Shown here piece by piece: positions 1-10,188 of a DNA stretch of 11,331 bases. The notes under the pieces were generated by a model. It was not told the origin of the DNA, ran no database searches, and saw nothing but the letters and a program-made list of their open reading frames with translations. The stretch comes from Smittium culicis (lineage: Eukaryota; Kickxellomycota; Harpellomycetes; Harpellales; Legeriomycetaceae), in contig LSSN01005480.1 of assembly GCA_001970855.1 (NCBI GenBank), forward strand, positions 1 to 11,331. The letters run 5' to 3'. The position numbers were made by a program, and so were the translations under genes. The first letter of the stretch is position 1, and each line of letters begins with the position of its first letter.

Positions 1-222
1 CTTTATAACTTTTAAACTCATGAAAATTTTATTACAAAGTGTTTATTTGGGATATTATTTAGAGGTGCGGAGCTTTTTCTATTAAAAATTTCCTGGTCAT
101 CATATTTAGTATTGCTATTAAACCCAACTAGAAATTATTATCAAGCGAAAAATGACATGCAGAAAATAGCTTTACTTTATTCGCGTAAGCAAATAGAGTT
201 TTACAGAAAATTATTTCGTCAG

Positions 223-247
223 GCCTAAGCATATACCACTATTAGGC
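223..247. repeat. Small inverted repeat GCCTAA / TTAGGC
   Basis: GCCTAA (223-228) and TTAGGC (242-247) are perfect inverted copies separated by 13 bases. They lie in a locally GC-richer patch (181-247) of the AT-rich domain. A six-base arm is short and could be chance. No flanking gene gives it a role. Confidence 0.3.
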
Positions 248-492
248 ATAAATTAACTGATTTATTGTTCTGAAATATATTAAATCATTTTAATCAAGTT
301 TAATTTCTAATATAATTTAGTGAAGGGCTTATTCTGAAAACCCTGATTATAGACCATATAATAAATTTGATTTAAAATTCAGATCCTATTCTTTATAGTA
401 ATTAGTAGACTACCAATTGAAGTAAACAAATTTGAATGTTTTTAGACGTATTATATATTAAAGCTAGGCTTATAATAAAAGATCACTAATTT

Positions 493-493
<1 letters not shown>

Positions 494-529
<36 letters not shown>
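494..529 (+). repeat. A36 homopolymer tract
   Basis: This is an uninterrupted run of 36 adenines, by far the longest homopolymer in the window (the next are A14 and A13). It is preceded by AATTTC and followed by GATTGAATATT. It could be slippage expansion in AT-rich DNA or the tail of a retroposed sequence. I found no convincing target-site duplication around the 300 bases upstream and no recognisable retroposon body. The exact length may be uncertain because sequencers miscall such runs. Confidence 0.95.
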
Positions 530-531
<2 letters not shown>

Positions 532-2388
532 TTGAATATTATTATTTAATAATTTTCCCGATTGTGCGTAAAAATTTTTGGACAAAATTAGATTTTTATA
601 TAACTTCTGCATCCTAAAAGATAAAAATATTTTCACTAGCTATTAATACTTCCTTTTCTTTCATATTATACGGTAGTGTTTAATAGATTTTTTTTTTCTT
701 TGTAAAATAAGTTACGACTAATTTTATCCAATAAAATAGAAGGTTCTTTAAATTTCAAATTTCAAAAAAAAAATTCAGAACGGAAATCAAAAAATGGTAA
801 TAAACACTTTTTCCTTCTTTTCACTAGTTTCCTCTTGGATAATATTTAATTTAGTTTGATTCTACGCTATTGGTCGTGAACTAGCTCTACGTTATAATTA
901 AAATATATGTATCAGAATTTATTTAGGATAATCAGTACTTGTTGGATAAAATGTAAATAAATTTATGAAAATAAGGGGTAAACCCAATATCATAGATTTT
1001 TCTGAATTCTCTATTATAATATTAATTATTTAATGTGAACAATAAACCAATAAACTTTGGATGATTTTTTTTAGTATTCTATTTATTCTCTTTGGTTTTA
1101 TAACTTTTTGAATATCAAAAAATTGGAATATTTTTATGTGTTGAATTTGTTTTTGTTTTTAGGCTAAAAAAACATCTATATGAAAATATCTAAAAATTAA
1201 ATATAATATTTTTATTTGATTTTATTTTTCGTGTAAGTTTTTTTTAATTAATCCATGTTATTTTATACCTTAAATTACATTGTATTTAGTTATTTTTATA
1301 TAATTTGTTTTATATTGCGTAATTAAAGTTTAATATTTCCTCAATGCGATTGATTCAGGAATTTCAGGTATTTAGGGAGATGTGATTCAACTAAAGCTTG
1401 TTCAAGATTAAGTTTGCATCATATAGGTATTTGATATTGATGATAGCACAATTAAAGTTAAATTTTAAGTTATAAAAATCGCGTTTTATTCAGTGTTATT
1501 TATATACTTATAAAAAATATCATTAAAAGTTTTATCTTGCTTAGTTAAAGGGAGAATGCGAAAATTTTTTGATGAGATATATAAATCCAATTTAGTTCTA
1601 TTGAATAACGAATTTTTCAAATAAAAAAAAAACTCGAGTTTTTATTAAATTTGAGTATATAATTGCTTTAATTCTGATAAATAGCTACCTTATCACTTAC
1701 TAATCAAATTATTTAAATATAAAAGATTTATTTTTCCAAATTATTAATTAATAAATTCAATAAAATCTCAGATTAATGTTAAATTATGTTCATTTTACAA
1801 AAATATTTATTCTTTAGCCTAGAAATATTTAAAATTAATTACACAACATCAATCATTTATTCAAATAATATAACATAATAGGTATTTATCATTTAAAATT
1901 TAATATATATACATTGATAAGATGTCAAAAAAAAATTATCGAATTTAATTTATAGTTTAAAACTTTAATTTATTCAAAAAAATAAATATTAAATATCATT
2001 CTTTTTAAATTTAATTTCTAGATTCATATTATTTCTTTGTGTTTTTATTAGTATTAGCTTTTTATATTCTATATTTTTTTTTATTAAAAATCACTTTTTC
2101 ATAGTAATATTTAATATTTGTTTTATATTAATGGGAAAATAACTATTTATTATATTATAAATTTAATTATTCATTTTAATCATTTCAAATTGATTTTATG
2201 AGTCTTATTTTTGTTACTATATTGTCAGAAAATATGCTTATCATAAATAAAAATGGGAGAATAATAAAGTTTAGCTCTTAAAAAATTAAATCTATATTAA
2301 CAATTTCTTCTAAAATTTTAATAAATTTGGTTTTATTTGTTCAGAAAGACCTTTATTACTAAATTTAAACTCTAAATAATTAGTTACT

Positions 2389-2409
2389 AACCATCGAGAT
2401 GGTTTTTTT
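2389..2409 (+). other. Hairpin followed by T run (terminator-like)
   Basis: AACCAT (2389-2394) pairs perfectly with ATGGTT (2399-2404) around the four-base loop CGAG. The T run starts inside the right arm and continues to 2409, seven T in all. This is the shape of a bacterial intrinsic terminator, and a T run also ends RNA polymerase III transcripts. In this eukaryotic setting no RNA gene is recognisable upstream: I looked for tRNA boxes and U6-like sequence and saw none. The stem is only 6 bp, so a chance structure is likely. Confidence 0.3.
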
Positions 2410-3798
2410 CTTGATTTTGAGTTTTTCTTTGGTCGTGGTTTATGTGTTAATCGCATAAAATTTTCATCATTTTTTATTTATAAAACTAATTTCACTTTGT
2501 ATCAGATTTATAGATTGTTAAAATACTAATATTTATCATAAAAGTAGTAATTTATTCATGTCTATTATAGGTTGAATATTCAAATAATTTTTTTAATTCG
2601 ATGGATAATAACCTTATTTAAATGATTTTATTCAATAAAATTATAACTAAATGGTGTTTTGGCTAAAATTTTATTAAAATCCCTTTCGAAAAATCATAAT
2701 ACCTATTAATTACGGTCACTTTCATTTGATCATTTTATTGTTTATATATATACTCGTTATATATCAATTCCCTAGTTCTTTTAGATATTCCCTCATTCTC
2801 TGAGTGATAATATTTATGTATTTTTCATACATTTATAATTAAATTGATACAATTAATATAAATAAAGTAAATTGAAAATTTTTGGAATTGATTTTGAGGG
2901 CTTTGTAACAATAATTTTAATTTATTTCTTATTAAATCTCGGTTTCTGTAATTTATATGTCAAAAACTCGGTTAAATTTTAATAAAAAAAATTTAATTCA
3001 TTGTTTACTTTGTTTTTTTTTCTATCTTTAGGGTTTATTTATTGAGTTAATATGAAGGTAATGCTTTTATGATTTAAATAATAAAAATAGTAATAAAATA
3101 TGCTTGTTTAATTTAAGATAGCCGTTTAACTATAGGTTCATCAATAAAATGAATTATAATATACCTCCAGGATAGATAAAATTCGAACTGCAGCTATTTT
3201 TAAACCAATAAATTTTGAAACTGTCATTTATATTAATTGAATTCTTGTCTTATATTAGCCATAACTAAATATATCCTTCTTATAAATAGTTCTTGAGAAG
3301 CATATTTGTTATTTTTTAGGAAAATTTCGCATTTATCCCTATTTATATTCCAAATTCCAATGATGAGAATTATGTAGATTTCAGGAATTTAATCTTTGGA
3401 TTATCTAAAACACAGCTCAAAATTTAAAAATATAACGGATGTTATAATTAAATTTTTAAATTTTGTATCAAATCGCTTTTAAATATAGATTCAGGGTTAA
3501 ATTTATCAAAATTTACCAATTATTTATTATTATTAAGTGGTTTTCATGAATTTTTATTTTAATTGAAGTTATAAAAAGCCTAAGAATGAGCCAAAAAATA
3601 GTTTAATAAAATCCTATTTGTAATAGAGAAAATTAGACAATGTCACCAATAAATAAAAAAAGTACATTTAATAATTTATTAATTGCCGTTTAGTAAGTAT
3701 TTAAACATATAAAACACTAAATCTAGACTCGATTTATGAATATCAATCTAAACAATATATATCTTATTATATAAACATAGTTTTATGTTACAATCTTT

Positions 3799-3812
3799 AA
3801 AAAAAAAAAAAA
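3799..3812 (+). repeat. A14 homopolymer
   Basis: A run of 14 adenines preceded by CAATCTTT. It is a simple low-complexity tract with no associated gene. Confidence 0.9.
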
Positions 3813-4058
3813 TTACTATAGCTAGCATTTTATTACAAAATGAGCTCATAAAATACTCATGCTGTAAAATTTTCTATAAAAATACAGCATAATACCTCAA
3901 ATTGAAAAGGAATTAAGAGCAAAGACTTAAAAAATATCAAAAGTTTTTTGCCTATCTAATCTTTATTGATTTATTATTTTAAGAAATGAATTTTTTATGC
4001 CGAAATTAGAAGTAAAATCTAGAATTAATGATTAATTAAGACAAATCATCTCTCACTG

Positions 4059-4076
4059 ATTCATTCCCTAATGAAT
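4059..4076. repeat. Small hairpin ATTCATT-CCCT-AATGAAT
   Basis: Seven-base perfect arms (4059-4065 and 4070-4076) flank the loop CCCT. No T run follows and no gene is adjacent. Short AT-rich hairpins of this size are expected by chance in 9 kb. Confidence 0.3.
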
Positions 4077-4357
4077 AAAGATAATCTGAGAAATTTTGTT
4101 GAAAGTTTATCAGAGCAAAATTATATTTTTAATTAGATTTATTTTGGTAGTTTTAATATTAATATTTTTTTTAACAATCTTAATATTTACTTTTTTCCTA
4201 ATTAATAATTTAACTAATAAATATATCAGATTCAAAATTTAAAAAATATAATTAGTTTTATTACTATAAAATTACAAAAATCATATTAAAAATAGTATCT
4301 TTCACACTATTTCTGTTCAAATTTTATTTCAATTTATTTAATTAGTTTAAATTTAAA

Positions 4358-4431
4358 TTAAGCCTTACGCAGTGGTAGAATGGTTTTTCGTCTACAATAT
4401 TTCCAACTTTATTCGATTGTTATACTTTAAT
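4358..4431 (+). pseudogene. Possible decayed tRNA-Gly-like sequence
   Basis: AGTGGTAGAAT (4371-4381) is the D-loop and A-box-side sequence typical of eukaryotic glycine tRNAs. TTCGATT (4412-4418) is the classic T-loop. The two start 41 bases apart, against 38 in a standard tRNA-Gly(GCC). If a tRNA frame is laid on these anchors, the acceptor arms would be TTAAGCC (4358-4364) and ACTTTAA (4424-4430). These pair at four A-T pairs plus one G-T, then fail. The D stem and T stem are mostly unpaired, and the anticodon region (around 4388-4396, TTCGTCTAC) does not fold into a proper stem. It therefore cannot be a functional tRNA. It could be a tRNA gene eroded toward A+T, a fragment of a tRNA-derived SINE, or a coincidence. 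The combination of both conserved loops at nearly the right spacing is what makes me list it. Confidence 0.3.
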
Positions 4432-5268
4432 GCAGAGGCCTTTATAAATATTGGTTTATTTTATTATAGCAGTAAATAATAATTTTACTTACTAGATCAT
4501 AAATTAATTAAGTAAATAGTATTTTTTAGCGAGTAATATACTAAAAAGAGCTAAGAAGTGATAATTATAGTGAAAAATAATATGCTCCTATAAAATTATA
4601 TTATTTATTATTATTTTTATTAAATTTGGAGATTTTTGGTTCAAAAAATTACAATAATAAATTTATGTTTTTAAAAAGCTTAAACTAGCTAAACTAAAAT
4701 TGAAAGAAATTTCAAAACCCAAATAAATGTAATTAAATTTTTTACTTATAAATTTAATTAAGTATTTCATAAGTTTTGAAGTTATTAGTATCTTTAACTG
4801 ATAATAATTATTCAAATATATACTATCTTTTGCTTTTTAAGAAATATCCTGAATAAATTTATTTTTATTTAACAAAAATTTTTTAAAAGGCTTACCATAT
4901 AATTTAGGTAAATATAGCATTGATATTATAAAATTTTTAATAAATTAGAACTATTATAGAAATATAGTACTATATGAGGCATAAAATATTTCAATTAATA
5001 ATAATATTTTCCTGATTTTTACAAGTTTCTATTTTTATTTTTTGGAATAAAAAAAATTTTATGATCACATTTAATAATCATAAAATTGATTTTATTATAT
5101 AGCTACGACATAAAATAATTATATCACTGATAAATATAATTTACTCATTAAAAGTTATAATAAAAAATTTATTATTGTTTTTAACTATGTATTAAATAGA
5201 GCTTCTTCTAGTAAAGTCAAAAATATACTATTCTTAATCCCATATTTGTGTAAATATTAGATAATATA

Positions 5269-5294
5269 TTCGATAGTATGAACTATTTATCGAA
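5269..5294. repeat. Interrupted inverted repeat TTCGATA / TATCGAA
   Basis: TTCGATA (5269-5275) and TATCGAA (5288-5294) are perfect inverted copies. Nested within them, ATAGT (5273-5277) pairs with ACTAT (5282-5286) around a four-base loop. The result is a possible bulged hairpin. No function can be assigned. Confidence 0.35.
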
Positions 5295-5777
5295 AAAAAG
5301 TAAATTGAATATGTTTAAATATTTCAAGGGGAGAAATTATTTATTTTTTCTCATAGCTATCTAAATTTTTGTATATTTAACCATACATTATCTTTTTAAA
5401 AGTAGATATACTGGCTATAAAATAATAAATATGCTTCTTTTAGTATTAAAAGTAAAAATTTATATAAAACCTCTTAAGAATCAAACAAGTGAAACAATTT
5501 CGAATTTTGATTTTAAATATTGAAATTATTAAGCAATAAAATTTCCTGGAATATTATAATTTAAATTTGTTTATATACTTCAAAATATTTTATTTGGTTT
5601 TAAAAATTTTTTACAGTCAAAATTTATAAAAATATAAATAATATAATATATTAGACTAGGTTATCTATCTGTTCTAATAATTTCTTTATATATACATAAT
5701 TTTGTCTAAACAAGTTAAATTTTCACGAATAAGATCATTTAAGAATTTTTTTTAAAATTTTTTAGTTTTTAGAGCAC

Positions 5778-5804
5778 AAAATAAAAAAAAAAAAATTTTA
5801 TTTT
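5778..5804. repeat. A13 run within AAAATAAAA / TTTTATTTT hairpin
   Basis: AAAATAAAA (5778-5786) and TTTTATTTT (5796-5804) are inverted copies separated by nine adenines. Thirteen adenines run from 5783 to 5795. This is low-complexity AT structure and is likely chance. Confidence 0.5.
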
Positions 5805-7580
5805 TTATACAAATTATATATTATTAGACAGAGATATTATATAAATATCATATATCATTTTATATTGGGAAACTCTTAATTAAATTAATCAATTAGTTTT
5901 TTGGCTCTTTATTAAAATTATTTTTATTAAATTTAGTTAATTATTCCTGTAGTGAAATTTTGCTTTTCTAATGGGAAAAGTATATCTGATACGCTTTCAC
6001 AACTTAAACCTAATAATAATCGAATAAAAATATTATAAATTTCAATTTATTATTATATTTTATTTTTCTTCATTTCCAGTTTGGTTTCATTGAAAATGTT
6101 TGAATTTATTTATCTGAATTAAATCACGATAAATAATTCGGATTAATCAATTATTAGTTATATTTTAAAAAAATTATTTAAAAAATCAATACTTTGTCAT
6201 TTTATATTATATTTACTTTAATTATAAATGGACTAGCTGATATATTGTGGAGATTCCAATTTATAAAGTATATGACTGATAATATATAAATTATTAGCTT
6301 TAGCTTTTCTTTGAATTATTTCTATAATTGTAAACATTATTTTATTGACAGTATATATATTTACTGCTTTTCGGTTTCTTAATGTTACAATAGTAAATTT
6401 ACAAGTAATTTAATTATACTAACTACTAATTTTTTTTTTCTACTTCAGCTTATAAAATATGGTACAAAAAATAATGACCATTTCATTCACGATAAGTGAT
6501 TTTGTTAATTAAAATATCTAAAATAGAACTTAATTACGAATAAAAAAAATTTTATTATCTTAATTAATTTGAATTATTTTGCATAATATTTAGCTTTTCC
6601 GTTTTAAAACATGTTTAATTATTATAATACTATATGATTTTCCAATTTTTTTAAAAATGGATCATTTTTTACTCCATTTTTGATTCCAATACATCACAAA
6701 AAAATTTAAAGTTAAGGAAGGCGATTTTTCTTAAAATATTTTTTTGGTGTTTAATAAAATTGATATTTTATGAAGTTAAAATCAATAAATTAATGTAATT
6801 GTTTAAAGTAGTTTAATATATGTTGTGAGCTAAGATCAAAATATAAAAAAAAAACTTGTTATTACTATTAATAAAATCTTGAACAAGAATTATCTAAAAA
6901 AACTTTACTATTATCCAAAATCATTTATAATGCATAAAATTTTTAAATTGCATTATTAATTTTCAAATATTAATAAAAAATATTTTCTCTTGGGTTTTTT
7001 GATCGATAAAAAACTATGTGGTTATAAATTATGTTGGACTATTTATTTTTTTATTTTTATGTTTTATGTTTTTTAAATGATTAATTATTATTACAAATAC
7101 AAAAGATATATTTAAAAAAATTCATAACATAAATTATAATTGAATTAATTCTTAATATAATTAGATTATTTATGAGCATCATGGATACTTAATTAGAAAA
7201 AATAAATTAAAAAAATCCACTTGGTAATGCAATAATGGAATAACTTTATCGAAATATATAAATCCAATATTTTAATAAATTTTTTCCGTAAAAAAGATTA
7301 TTAAATGTTTTAAAGCTATATTTAAAAATGTCCTAAATAATTTGAAACTAAGTTTATATTTTAATTGTGTCCTTTTTAAATTTAAATTAAGGTATGGTTA
7401 GTTACAAAATTACAATCATCGAATATATCAATTATGGCTAAATAGCTGGTTTTATCAAAAATGAATTTAATTTATCCTTGGTACTATAATATTAAATTCT
7501 ATATTTTAGTAGTGTTATTATTTTTTAATAATGATTTAAAAAAAAATTTCTTTCCATTTAATGAAAAATTATTGGTATTT

Positions 7581-7592
7581 CTCTCTCTCTCT
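7581..7592 (+). repeat. (CT)6 microsatellite
   Basis: Six CT units form the only obvious non-AT dinucleotide repeat in the window. It lies in AT-rich DNA with no neighbouring gene. Confidence 0.9.
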
Positions 7593-8386
7593 ATTTGAAT
7601 ATGCAAATTATTCTTTAATTCGGAATTTTTATTTAAAGTTTTATTGAATAAATAGAGATTAACACAAAATTTATCCCATTAACATTATTTAACTGTAGCT
7701 TTATAGTCTTTTTATATTGACTTCATATTTTGTTTTCTTGTTCTATTTTATAACAATAATCAATATCTTGTAGTATATATAGACGTTAAATAAATATGGT
7801 TTAAAATAGCTTCAACTATAGACCAGATTAAATATATCATTAGAATAATATTATTTTTCTCTAAAAAATGTTTTATGTTTATATGATAGAAAGTAAATTT
7901 TTGAAGATATATTATATAAAACTAATTAAAGTCTGTTATTTAATTCTTTCAATGTAAACGTATAGGTCGATGTATTTGAGATAAAACTACACAGATTTTT
8001 AAAGATCATATCTATTTCCCCATATAGTGTTGTATTTATAACTTTTTAAATATTTAGAATCTAGAATTATATAAATATTAAAATCCGGTAAAGTAAATCA
8101 TTAATATTAATTTTTTTTCAGGTGATTATTATTTTTTTTAATAACTGTTTCGTATGAATAACTTGGTAAATTAATTTTTATTCATTACTTGCAGTGTAAT
8201 AAATGGTAGTTTAAAATAATTAGTTTTTAGTATATCACATCTAAATTAGTTGAACCTAAAAATAATTAGAGTAATATAGTCACAATCGTATTTTAAGAAA
8301 ATTAGTCATTTCTTATTGATTATCAATTGGTACGTTTATAATATTTATCGTACAATTTTATTTATTCGTATATCATAAATTTAATT

Positions 8387-8410
8387 TATATATATATATA
8401 TATATATATA
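8387..8410. repeat. (TA)12 microsatellite
   Basis: Twelve perfect TA units. The tract is self-complementary, so it could extrude as a cruciform. It is likely length-polymorphic. No gene is adjacent. Confidence 0.95.
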
Positions 8411-9272
8411 AACATAACTCGTTTTAAAAAAGGTATATAAAATACAATAGATTTAACAAATTTATATAATAATTTTTGATATTTTGAAATATATAGCCCA
8501 TATCCTGATTTTCGGTTCATCTTTTTGAAAAATAAGCTTATTATTTAAAAATTTGAGTCAAATATTAATTTTACTAGGCGAATGGTATCAAAAATATATT
8601 TGCGGTTTTGATTTTTTTATCGTTTGGAGTGAATTTATTGATACTTATAAAATTAAAAAATAAACATAGAAAAATAAAAAAATTTTTTTAATAGACTATC
8701 AATATACAATCATCGAATTTGATGCCGCTATTGATAATATTGATATTGTAATATGTAAATAATAATCATCATTTCTGATAGAAATTTTTAGAATTTTATA
8801 AGTGTATTTTTCTTGACTAAATAGCAAATTATATGAAATTAGAGTAGCTGTATTTTAGTACTATAAAGATAAAATTTAGTCGCATATTTCCAAGTTAATC
8901 TCATAAAAATTACATCAAAGTATTCATTATACTCTTAAATAAGAGATAATAAATATTCTGCGTAAATTTAAATTTCGGTTAAAATTTATACTAGTGATTA
9001 TAATGATATATGATATGTAATGTCTGTGATTAAGTGTGAAATTTATGTATTTTTTTTAATAACTCATTTCATTAGCAGTTATTCATATTAATATGTATCA
9101 ACTAAAGGAATTTTACGTTTTAATCAAAAGCATAAAAAACTAGACATTATTATTTGAGAAAAAAAAAATTTAATATATCCCAAAATCTAGCCATTAGAAT
9201 TAATTAAAAAAATTCAAGATTATTTTCCACTATCTAATTTACATGATTAGAAGAAAGGAATATCTTGACTTG

Positions 9273-9436
9273 AACCCTTTCCCATCCAACAATCTTAATT
9301 AAACTTAATTTTATGATTTTTAGGCAAATTAACACGCGCTTATATACTAATTGACTCGCGCAGTTAAATCACTTTAATTGAACTCTGAAGGCTGTATCCA
9401 GTAGATCAAAAACAGTCTACCGCCGGGGAAAGGGTT
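9273..9436. repeat. 11-bp inverted repeat AACCCTTTCCC / GGGAAAGGGTT
   Basis: AACCCTTTCCC (9273-9283) and GGGAAAGGGTT (9426-9436) are perfect inverted copies separated by 142 bases. They sit near the left edge of the GC-richer region. Neither arm extends further. It could be a pair of binding sites or remnant terminal repeats of a small element. At this length chance is not excluded. Confidence 0.5.
9329..9367. repeat. Inverted repeat TTAAC..GCGC with CGCG cores
   Basis: TTAACACGCGC (9329-9339) and GCGCAGTTAA (9358-9367) are inverted copies differing by a one-base insertion and one substitution, with 18 bases between them. Both arms carry the CGCG tetramer, which is rare in this DNA. ACGCG in the left arm (9334-9338) matches the core of the fungal MBF (MCB) cell-cycle element. 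A role for it here is inference only. Confidence 0.45.
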
Positions 9437-9875
9437 AAAGCAGGTATTTTGAAAAGTATAGGTCTATTGTATGATGGTATACAGGTTTTTTTAGTTGCAT
9501 TGTTCATAAGTGCTGTGTTTGTATCAGAATGAAAAAAAGCGAAACCAAAGTTTGATTGGCAAATATTATTTTTTGCTATAAAAAAATTAAATAAATAGAC
9601 ACTAGCCAATGAGTTATTTGTAGGAGCAAGTGTTGGGAAAGCTATTGTAGAATTTGTAATAATATAACGAGTGGCAGATATGAAGTAATTTAGTTTCTCC
9701 AACGAATGCTCTTGTTAGAAATACATCAGCTACTAGCGGAAAGTGCAGTAAAGCAGTTTATATGTGAGGATATATCAGCGGTTATGGATTGTCTCTGACG
9801 CCAAAAAATGATTTTTTTCTGGCCTTGACCTTCATATCGCAAATCGCCTATGAATGAAAAAGAGCGAAAATCCCA

Positions 9876-10035
9876 TCCAATGATTACAAGCGATAAGATT
9901 GAGCGATGAAGGGTCAAAGACAGCAAATAATAATGCTCATACCTCAATTAACGCTGGTGGCAAATAGCTGCTCGTATTTTAGATTTCTGCCATTGGGCAA
10001 AAATATCTTATAAACGGAATTGTGTCCAATGATTA
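9876..10035 (+). promoter_or_regulatory. Duplicated CCAAT motif TCCAATGATTA
   Basis: The 11-mer TCCAATGATTA occurs at 9876-9886 and again at 10025-10035, spaced 149 bases apart in the same orientation. CCAAT is the binding core of the fungal HAP/NF-Y complex, known to act in many promoters. These copies lie about 450-600 bases upstream of the HSP70 start codon. Repetition of the bases following CCAAT is what sets them apart from random pentamers. Confidence 0.35.
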
Positions 10036-10183
10036 TTATGAAAATGGAACGGAGCCCGAAAAACAGAGGCTACTGGGCAAAAGCTTAACAATGAGGAAAA
10101 TTATAGGCCAAGAAAGAATGATTAATTCCGTCAGTGGAAATAAAGGAGCGTGGGTGGCCAATGGTGTGAGGAGCTGAATGGAA

Positions 10184-10188
10184 AGGGG
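10184..10188 (+). promoter_or_regulatory. STRE-like core AGGGG
   Basis: AGGGG is the stress-response element core bound by Msn2/Msn4-type zinc fingers in budding yeast. It sits about 300 bases upstream of the HSP70 start. Only one copy is present, and whether this organism uses the element is unknown. Confidence 0.25.

Larger units (their letters stand above)
1..9240. other. AT-rich gene-free domain
   Basis: No open reading frame of meaningful length is present on either strand, and stop codons are dense in all frames. The one nominal ORF (61 codons, minus strand, about 451-636) is mostly poly-Phe read from an A tract. Individual 60-base lines that I counted (at 1, 1861, 3961, 5041, 7681, 9121) gave 12-22% G+C; one at 5941 gave 32%. 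I see no transposase, reverse transcriptase or other protein trace, no tandem satellite, and no rRNA. In spot counts CpA/TpG was not clearly depleted relative to CpT/ApG, so classic repeat-induced point mutation is not evident, although I could not compute it genome-wide. Possible identities are long intergenic DNA of an AT-rich genome, an AT-isochore of fully eroded repeats, or part of an AT-rich centromere. The only internal structures I can point to are listed separately. Confidence 0.8.

Noticed and set aside
451..636. 61-codon minus-strand ORF
   Set aside because: Its core is poly-Phe read from the A36 tract, and the rest has AT-driven composition with no domain.
3180..3192. GTTCGAATTT on the minus strand, resembling a tRNA B box
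   Set aside because: The T stem does not pair and no A box lies at the right distance.
3359..3365. ATGATGA resembling a snoRNA C box
   Set aside because: No D box (CTGA) and no terminal stem lie within about 100 bases.
7055..7072. Two overlapping matches to the yeast ARS consensus (TTTTATGTTTT), with others at 4661 and 7871
   Set aside because: At this base composition I estimate roughly nine chance matches in the AT-rich block. The consensus is specific to budding yeast and its relatives.
4344..7392. 17-base AT repeat shared near 4345 and 7376 (TTTAAATTTAAATTAAG)
   Set aside because: It is low complexity; a match of this length between AT-rich stretches is expected about once in 9 kb.
9406..9702. 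98-codon minus-strand ORF
   Set aside because: It has no recognisable family, no clear codon bias and no promoter. It is in a different frame from the neighbouring minus-strand ORF, so the two do not read as one gene.
9280..9880. Repeated 10-mer TCCCATCCAA at 9280 and 9871
   Set aside because: A 10-mer repeated once within 1 kb is expected by chance about half the time.
9726..9947. 73-codon minus-strand ORF with an intron-like segment at its 5' part
   Set aside because: The drawn intron (GTATGA to CATAG) would join to an upstream exon that ends in a stop in the required frame, and no homology is recognised.
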